From assembly GCF_050624435.1 (NCBI RefSeq), contig NC_134539.1, positions 40,766,001-40,830,000 on the forward strand: 64,000 nt of DNA. Direction: 5' to 3'. Within the stretch, counting starts at the first letter, position 1, and each line of letters begins with the position of its first letter. Under the pieces are notes generated by a model. It ran no database searches, was not told the origin of the DNA, and was given only the letters and a program-made list of their open reading frames with translations. This document shows, piece after piece, positions 56,670-64,000 of this stretch. The position numbers were made by a program, and so were the translations under genes. Origin of the DNA: Tenrec ecaudatus. Lineage: Eukaryota > Chordata > Mammalia > Afrosoricida > Tenrecidae.

Positions 56670-57728
56670 AATATCAGCTAAATATATATGGGATCAACAT
56701 ACCTAACAATTCCCTAGCTAAAATTGATAAATGAACTTCATTTTTGATAATCAATAAAATATGTGATGCTTCTCCATTATGCACTTAAATTCCTAGAGTA
56801 AAACAAAACAGCAAATAATAGAGCAATTAATTCAAAATTTAATTATGAATTATATTATAATTCAAATTCTAAACATGAATTATGCATTAATAGTCTGAAA
56901 CTACTATCAGCTTCTTACTTAAATTCTGTATGAATGTCAAGTGATTATTGAACAAATGGAACCAAATGAGAATCATGGGGGATAAACTGGTTTTGATATA
57001 TATTTAGCACCCAGAGAAGGAAACAGCTGAAAGATCATGAAGATGGCAAGACGATGCATTAACAACTTATCTCCATTTGTCTCTTACCATTACAGCCTTT
57101 TTCCTGATTTAGATACTTTTAAGTTTTTACCAAGTAGGAAATGGAAAAGCCCTCCTTTTGGGTCTAAACTAACCAAATTTACCTTTCTATATTTACCTCT
57201 ATTTAGCACAATTTCTCTCCATCCATTTGTATTACAAACTTCAAATTAATGAAAACAAAAGTAAACAAATAATACTGAAGCATCACCTAATGGGGGTCGC
57301 TATGGGTCAGCATAGATCTAATAAAAGCAATTGACAACTTGCTAGAATAATCTGAATGTTTTCAAAAGAATAAAGCATCAACTGGAACAGAGTATGGAGT
57401 CTGTTAAAAATGAAGAAAACATCAAATGTAGGATTAAGCTTGGGTGAAAGAACTGTGAAATCATTAACGCTTGATAAGAAGTTTATGGGGGAAAATGACA
57501 TACAAAATTAATAGTTTTTAATGGCTAACTCACTTTAAGAAGGGACATGATGATGTTAAAGATGAAGCCTGCAGTTGTCAGTATCACAATAATTTTATGC
57601 TTGTTCTTGCCCTAATTGCCGGCGACTGAAAAGTAAAACAGGAATGATAGGTAATACCACAGACACCCCAACCGGCTAAGTTTACACCATTCTGACTGAA
57701 GAAATCAAACGAGTAAATTTCCCACTTC
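56670..57728. other. AT-rich; AfroSINE 3' remnant near 57290
   Basis: A short AfroSINE terminus, gggggtcgctatgggtcagc, lies at 57294-57320. The rest is AT-rich without identifiable elements. Confidence 0.45.
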
Positions 57729-57990
57729 TTGAACTGGGTTGGCTAGAGAAACAAATCCAGAGACACTTATATGTGTATAGAAAAGAGCTTTATATCAAAG
57801 AGTAATTACATATTAGGAAACATCCCAGTCAAGTCAGGGCTCTCCCTTGCAGGTCTCAGTGTGGCCCCACGTGGCTGGCCTTCAGTAAGGTGAACGCACA
57901 GACAGAGGGACCAGCCTCCAGCGAGCCTCTGAGCTCAGTCACATCTCCAGACGAGGCCGTCAAGCTGCTACCTGAGAGACAGGCTAACCT
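57729..57990 (-). mobile_element. ERVL-like LTR fragment
   Basis: Plus-strand start tgaactgggttggctagag, gaaacaaatccagagacac, gagctttatatcaaagagta matches the inverse end of the 52.5-kb LTR. After about 57840 it continues with a GC-rich stretch unlike the other copies (ggccccacgtggctggcc), so it is a variant subfamily or a truncated copy. Confidence 0.6.
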
Positions 57991-58325
57991 ACCCCTCCTC
58001 TTTATCAAATTTACACAAAATCATATTTTGTGCATTTTAATTACTGAACACACACTGCATAATAGTAATGAGATTATGATTAACCTATCATTGGTTAGTT
58101 AATTATCTACATGGTAAGATTTCTTTAAGCAATGGAAAGATTCCTATCATTAAAAATTTCCTTCATGCCTTTCTTTTCTATGCAATATCAAGCAATGGAT
58201 CTTGAGTAATTTTTATAATACCAGTCCTGCTTACCATGCATATACTATAATGTAACTCTTTACAAGAAATATGTGTAATTGCATTCTGTAAATGATACTG
58301 AAGAGCTCCAAATAATTCACTATGA
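57991..58325. other. AT-rich, no recognised feature
   Basis: Short AT-rich interval between an LTR fragment and an L1 end. Confidence 0.4.
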
Positions 58326-58329
58326 CAAT

Positions 58330-58668
58330 GGAACAGAGAGTAGAGATATCAGCACTGTAAGGGAGGATGCAGGGAGAAAGGGGGAACCGATCACAATGAT
58401 CTAGATATAACCCCCTCCCTGGGGGGATGGATATCAGAAAAGTGGGTGAAGGGAGACATTAGTGTAAGACATGAAAAAATAATAATTTATAAATCATCAA
58501 GGGTTCATGAGGGAGAAAGGGGGAAAATGAGCAGATAACAAGGGCTCAAATAGAAAGAAAATGTTTTGAGAATAATGATGGCAACAAGTGTATAATGTTT
58601 TTGACACAGTGGATGTATGGATGTATTATAATACGAGTTGTACAAACCCTCAATAAAATGATTTTTAA
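58330..58668 (+). mobile_element. L1 3' UTR fragment
   Basis: Sense L1 tail of 0.34 kb: agagtagagatatcagcact, gagaaagggggaaccgatc, aagtgggtgaagggagacat, gggttcatgagggag, caataaaatgatttttaaag. Flanking duplication not evident. Confidence 0.85.
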
Positions 58669-59080
58669 AGTAAATAAGGCAAACAAAAAAAGAAAAGAAA
58701 ACTTAACAGCTTAAATAAAATTAGTTTGACTTTTCATTTACTTTCTATCTCTTTTCATTTCAGAGATTTAGTTTTCTATGCTTACGAATAAAAAAAAGAT
58801 AATTTTCTCCTTTGTTAAGTTTATAAAGTGGAGAGAGCAAATAAATTCCCAGATCTGCAGCTAAATGACTGATCTCTCAAGTTTTTGTCTGCAATTAGGA
58901 ACACTAACACAGTGATGGTAAAACTAATTTAGTTAAAGTTATGAATAACATTGAAATTAAAGAAAAATTGCAACATTGAGATCTTGTTTATCTTTGTCTA
59001 GTCTTTGAAAGCAAGTATTTTACATGTGCATAAATATAATGTGAATAATAAGTAGTTGAATATATTATAATTGTGTGAGT
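58669..59080. other. AT-rich, no recognised feature
   Basis: A-rich then AT-rich sequence without identifiable repeats. Confidence 0.4.
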
Positions 59081-59084
59081 AATA

Positions 59085-59285
59085 ATAAAACCATCCTTTC
59101 AGCACTTTCTAGGTATGTTCTCACGTACTCAGTATGAACTGGGTTTTTAATTTCCATAGATCCCTTTTTTACTAGACAGGAAAGGCAGACTTAGGGAAAT
59201 GAAGGCACGGAAGTTCATGCAGCTGCTAAATGAAGGGTTGAGATTTGAACAGACTCTGTGTGACTTCAGGTCTCGCAGGGAGAGA
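59085..59285 (-). mobile_element. MIR SINE fragment
   Basis: Inverse MIR order: cagcactttctaggtatg, taatttccatagatccctttt, ggcagacttagggaaatgaag, catgcagctgctaaatgaaggg, ttgagatttgaacagactctg. The tail-to-tRNA order is preserved. Confidence 0.6.
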
Positions 59286-59769
59286 AGATTCGCAGACAAA
59301 GTCAGTAGCAAGGAGGCTATAAGTAGGGGCTACCCCATAATGTTTCTGGCATACTTTCACTCAGAAATGAGCGAAATATTTGACTCAAAGTGCCAAAAAT
59401 AAATATGGGAAAGTATTTTCTCCACAGTACATTTTTCCTCTGTTGATAGATTCATAACTAAACAAACAAATTACTTGTCTCTCGATATCTGCGTTTAAAG
59501 AGCTCCAATCTGACAAGTTCCTTTTTCTTTTTTCCCAGCGAGTAAGGAATTAATAAATTCTACCACACAGGATCTAATGTTCTGCACTCAAAATTAATAT
59601 TATTTCGGGAAGCTACTACACTGACTTCCTATTCTGTCTTCTACCCCATGCCTTGTTGAGGGCAAAATAAAGCTTGAAAACATGGAAACTAATATGAAAG
59701 CACTTGTTCAGGGAGGGGTTTAATTGGCTGCATTTACTGTAAGAATCATAATCCCCTCATAGCCCTTCT

Positions 59770-61790
59770 TCTGTCTTTTTTTTAAGAACGCTTTATTGGG
59801 GGCTCATAGCTTTCGTAACTATCCATGCGTCAATTGTATCCAGCATATCTGTACATGTGTTGCCATCACCAGTTTCTAAACATTTAGTTTCTATTTGAGC
59901 CCTTGGGACCAGCTCTTTTTACCCTCCTCTTCTTACACCCATCACTGCCTCCCTTCATCCACATTTCTGTGGGGTGTTGGGGGGTGTTATGCATTGATTA
60001 TTGTGATACATCCACCCCCTCTCTTCTTCTCCCCCACCCCACCCCACCCCACTTTACCCTACTCTCCTGTTATTGCTACTCTCAGTTATGGTTCCTGAGG
60101 GGTTTATCTGACCTGGATTCTGTGTGTCATGACCTCTTATCTGTACCAGTGTACACTCTCTGGTCTAGCCAGAATTGAAAGGTAGGACTGGGATCATAAT
60201 AGTGGGGGGTGAGGAAGCCTCAAAAAACCAGAGGAATATTGTGTGTTTCATTTGTACTATACGGCACCCTCATTGACTCATATCTTATTTGTGACCCCTC
60301 TGTTAAGGGATGTCAACAGATGAGTTTCAAGTCTCTGCTCCAACACCCTTGTTCTAAACAATTTTTTGTGGGGGTAGGGTATCTTCTGATACCTGTTACC
60401 TGATTTGGTTGATCCTGCATGATCACAAAGGCTGATATGCTTCTTCCATGTGAGCTTGTACTTCTCTGCTAGAGGGCCACCTGTTTAACTTCAAGCCTTT
60501 AAGACCCCAGAATCTATATCTCTTAATAGCAGAGCACCATTGGCTTTCTTCACCACATTTGCTTATGCACTCATTTTGTCTTCAGTAATTGCGTCAGGAA
60601 GGTGAGCATCATATAATGCCAGATAATTAGAACAAAGTGTCCTTGTACTAAGGGAGGGCTTTAGCAGAGGTCCAAAGACTGTCCATTTTCTCAATGTATT
60701 GCCATACAAATATATGTACATAGGCCAATGCCTCTATTTTTGTGAATTAATATATTTATATATATACACACCTATGTTTATACCTCTATCCATAGCTTTG
60801 CTTCCTAGATATTTCCTCTGTTTCCTTTTACCTTCCTCCCACCTCACCATCACTCTCACCCTTCTTCTGCCTCTTAGTAATTCTCTCCGCTAGATTGTTG
60901 TTGCTCTAACACCCCCAGTATCTCTATGTCTGCCTCATTGATTTTAATTCCCTAGTTGTTCCCCTGTCTATCGCATTGTTTGCTCACTGCTCCCTTCCCC
61001 CACTGACTCCTCCCACAAGTCCCTCCAGAACCATCAACCCCTCTGCTTCTCCCCGAGCTGGCTTCCCTTGCCTATCTTATATAGGTAGGCAAAACATCAA
61101 TAATAGAAATAAAAGAAAACAAAAGATCTAAGAAGAAGAGAAAAAAAATGTAAAAGAATACATAATTCCAGGTCTATCCACTGACCTTTATGACTAACTC
61201 CCTACTGGTCCTGAGGTGTTCTTGGAACTGCCCTCCTTAGCCTGAAGTCTATTTTGTGGGCTCCTTGGAGGCTTTGTGGCTTTATTGTGCTCCAGTTGTT
61301 GATCTGTATGCTCCCTTCTTGGTTTGCCCCACTGTGGTGGGGTGAGACCAGACTCGATCCGTGCCTTGTGCCCCCCATGTTGTCCTCTGTCGTGGTGTGC
61401 TCCAGTGAGGGGACATCATGTCTTGAGGTGTTGTTGGCCCCACAGTCCTCTCTGTGTCTTAGCAGCTCCACGCAGGGACATCCTCCTCAGGGCTTGGTGT
61501 GCCAGTATGAGGTCTAGTCCCTCACTCCCTCGTTTTCCTTCTTGGTTTGCTTCCGTGTGGGTGTGGCAGCCTGGCCTCTCTCCCCAACCTGTAGAGCTAA
61601 TGTTCTCTTCTATAGGACATGCTTCTAGAGAGGGGCTCAGTTTGGCTCTTACTGGGGCTGGCCCTGTAGACCTGTCTGAGCATGAGTTGCTCCATGTGGT
61701 TACATTGCTCTCAAGGTTTGACACACGGTGGTGGGGTCAGCACTCACACTCTCATTTCTATGGAGACATAAGCAATACCCTCCTCTTAAT
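59770..61790 (-). mobile_element. L1 3' UTR copy (2.0 kb)
   Basis: Inverse, nearly full L1 3' UTR: aacgctttattgggggctcat terminus (59787), terminal blocks to about 60410, one tandem unit with cttcttccatgtgagcttg (60440-60610), an AT-rich block to 60780, a pyrimidine-rich stretch to 61070 and a GC-rich part with gctccacgcagggacatcctc (to 61780). It parallels 17634-20023 but with one tandem unit instead of three. Open frames of 87-162 codons in the GC-rich part are shared with the UTR and not diagnostic. Flanking duplication not found. Confidence 0.87.
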
Positions 61791-62465
61791 TTTCAGAAAA
61801 GCAGACTATTAAATTCCTTTTTTTTTTCAATAGCTAAAGAACATATGTTTTTCTCAAAGGATTTGTCCTTTATCTATAAATGATGCATTAGTAATAATGA
61901 GTACATTCACCTGAAATATTTACTTTGAGTATTTTAATAAACAAAGCAGCCTGTTCAGATAGGTGCTCTTTGAAAATAAGAAATCTGAAAATCTGAAAAT
62001 TGTGGAATATATGAATCTGAGTCCAAACTTGCCTGGCAGATATGCATGCTATAAGTACAATACATCCTTAGCCAAATTATTGAAATGGTATTAGATGTTG
62101 TTCATGATATAGTTTTTTGTGTGCTGAATTAGTTAGAATACACATTATATCCTATTTCTTTGAATTGATTTATTGAGCACAAAGAAATATCTCCTCTATG
62201 TTTATATTTATCATGTAATTTATAATCATTTTGCATAGTGATTATAAAATTTTAAAAAACGATAGGCTGCATGTGTAAATGTACCAATAAAGAACTAACT
62301 GAAGTAGTTTAATTTTATGATGGCCAAAAATAAGCAAGTCGATTAAAACAAATTAAAAGGCATTGGAAACAATAACACTAATGGTAATGTCATAGCATTG
62401 GGGTGATTAGTAGGGTTTGTGTCAACAAGGTTGTGTCAGGTTTAATTTGTTTTGTAATTAACTTT
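61791..62465. other. AT-rich, no recognised feature
   Basis: AT-rich DNA, no element recognised. Confidence 0.4.
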
Positions 62466-62467
62466 AA

Positions 62468-62655
62468 AAACCCACCAAACTTATTGCCATCCAGCCAGCT
62501 CTGGCTCATCGTGTCCTGTAGTAAGCACAGTTTGAGAATTTAACTCTTTAATGGGAGTTGAAAACCTCATCTTTCTCTGAGCAGTGTCTGGTGAATTTGA
62601 ACTGCTGACCTCAAAGTGACAGCCCAACTAAAATGCCACTAAGGCTCCCTGCTGT
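62468..62655 (-). mobile_element. AfroSINE
   Basis: Inverse AfroSINE: cccaccaaacttattgccatc, cagctctggctcatcgtgtcc, a body with gggagttgaaaacctcatctttctc, gaactgctgacctcaaagtga and a head ending actaaaatgccactaaggctcc. Confidence 0.82.
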
Positions 62656-62869
62656 TTTGCAGTAAAGACCCATGATGAGATCTAACACAATCTAATTACC
62701 TCTATAATGGAATCTGTGATAAACAGACCATCAGTTATAATATAAATGTTGTGGAATGCAATGTGCTTAGTGAACTTAATCAGCTTAATGGAAATTTCCT
62801 TAGGGTGTTTCTGTTTCCAGCATAAATGAATACACTGGAGGGCCTGCTTTCTTTTTGCCAAGTCTGGAT

Positions 62870-63270
62870 CCTGCATCTGGCTCTTCAGCCTATGGTTCTT
62901 TGTCTTGGACTTGAGTCAAAAGCTTGTCATATTGCCTGCTGATCCTGGGAATTGGCAGTGATTTGCCATGTAACTTTCTAGCCTTAGATTCCTTTACCTC
63001 TGCAAGCACAAACCTGGTCTATTGACCTTGGATTCATTCACCTTTGCTACCATTAGTTATCATCTTCCTGCTGGTCTTGGGTTCATCAGTCGCCATAGCT
63101 AATAGAGCCCTGAGAAGTATTCAACCTAACACCTGGCCCACAGACTTAGAACCTGCCTAGACTTGCGCTTGGCTCCCTTCTACTACTGTGTGAGCCATGT
63201 TCTTAACATATATAAGCTCTGTGGTTTTTGCTTCTCTAGATAATCTACCCCAAGACAGTTGGTTACAGAG
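62870..63270 (+). mobile_element. Old LTR-like fragment
   Basis: Contains cttggacttgagtcaaaag, gtgtgagccatgttcttaac, atatataagctctgtggt and ttgcttctctagataa. This order matches the 3' part of old mammalian LTR-like repeats ending in a gtgtgagcca...cttctctagag block. Ends uncertain. Confidence 0.45.
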
Positions 63271-64000
63271 AGACAAAGAACAGCTATGGCTCCATAACAT
63301 TGATTTAAAAACGTAAAATGGAAGAGTAATAAATTAAATTAAAATATCACATATAATTTCAAACTAGCTATGTTTCCCACATAAAGAACACAAAGAATTT
63401 TTTCAGATATGCAAGTAATTAAAATAATTATACTTGCTCACTGCATTTGGATTAAATAAATGGCACTTTAATAATGGTCAACTGAGAATGTGAATTTTGC
63501 ATTAGATTCTGCTGTTGCTACCACAATACCGTCAGCGCTGCCTGCACATGGGCCACACCACATTGTTAAGGACTTAAGGAAGAAGGTTACACTGGAAATC
63601 TGTTTTTACATAAATTTCTAGACAACAGCCTTTCTCTCACTGCTTCTTATATCAGTATTGTCTTTCAAGTGAAAAACAATTTTCATTACATTCTTTATAG
63701 TCTCACTATATTTGTAACTATATTTTAGTATTTTAACATGAAATTTGCATCATTTTTATTATGTTGTACAAAAACAAAATCTTTCAAATTTTAGTAATTA
63801 ATCTAATTAACTCATTGAAGCATCCAAGTAACAGTTATTTCTAAGCAGTCTATTTGAGGCATCTTAATTATATATGTATTTTATGAAGGATTATTTGCTT
63901 TAAGAATATTAAGATTGAATATTTATTTTGGGAATGTAAACAACTGTTCCTTTCAAATTAAATGATGTTCATTGTGATTTTATTACCAGTTACCTGTAAC
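63271..64000. other. AT-rich, no recognised feature
   Basis: AT-rich to the window edge. No repeat, RNA or exon recognised. Confidence 0.45.

Noticed and set aside
61324-61812. 162-codon open frame, the longest in this half of the window after the PAFAH1B3-overlapping one
   Set aside because: It lies entirely in the GC-rich part of an L1 3' UTR shared with 19.5-20.0 kb, on the strand opposite to the element. GC-rich UTR explains the openness.
1-64000. Bacterial-type features (operons, ribosome binding sites, riboswitches, attachment sites, replication origin)
   Set aside because: The repeat content is plainly mammalian, so such features are not expected and none was seen.

Overview
The window is vertebrate genomic DNA with no intact host protein-coding gene. 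Nearly everything recognisable is interspersed repeats of a placental mammal, in an AT-rich intergenic or intronic setting. Three repeat classes point to Afrotheria: tRNA-derived AfroSINEs whose 3' ends resemble an RTE-type LINE, that RTE LINE itself, and many copies of an L1 whose 3' UTR ends in a motif read here as Afrotherian. A SPIN-type hAT end at about 8.0-8.26 kb narrows this: among Afrotheria, SPIN elements were described from tenrec. My best guess is therefore a tenrec such as Echinops telfairi. This is an inference from remembered repeat families, not a database match.

Layout. 0-6 kb: L1 3'-end copies in both orientations, one inserted into an AfroSINE with a clean 15-bp target site duplication (TSD), then a mariner remnant and another AfroSINE. 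6-9 kb: an unrecognised CpG-containing block and an AfroSINE split by a 0.75-kb composite insertion. That insertion carries a hairpin, an 18-bp minisatellite and a SPIN end. 9.6-10.7 kb: two solo LTRs of one endogenous retrovirus family, each with its own 4-bp TSD. 11.9-23.1 kb: one old minus-strand L1 with 5' UTR, ORF1, ORF2 and 3' end all traceable, interrupted by at least four later insertions. 23-31 kb: a mariner transposase fragment, MIRs, an ERVL-like LTR, a processed pseudogene of PAFAH1B3 (27.2-28.1 kb) and an unrelated LTR. 33.6-35.2 kb: more solo LTRs around a retroposed U1 snRNA pseudogene. 36-47 kb: three RTE fragments, AfroSINEs and short L1 tails. 48-53 kb: two more ERVL-like LTRs with 5-bp duplications, an old L1 3' end and a MaLR fragment. 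53-62 kb: four further L1 3'-end copies, including one of 2 kb. 62-64 kb: an AfroSINE, an old LTR-like end and unannotated AT-rich DNA.

The elements do not work together as a pathway. The window records successive retrotransposition: L1 machinery moved L1 itself and, judging by the A-tails and TSDs, the PAFAH1B3 and U1 pseudogenes; RTE presumably moved the AfroSINEs. Nesting gives relative ages. I found no CRISPR array, operon, tRNA or rRNA gene, or other functional RNA gene, and no convincing new biological system. The most unusual segment is the composite insertion at 7.5-8.26 kb.
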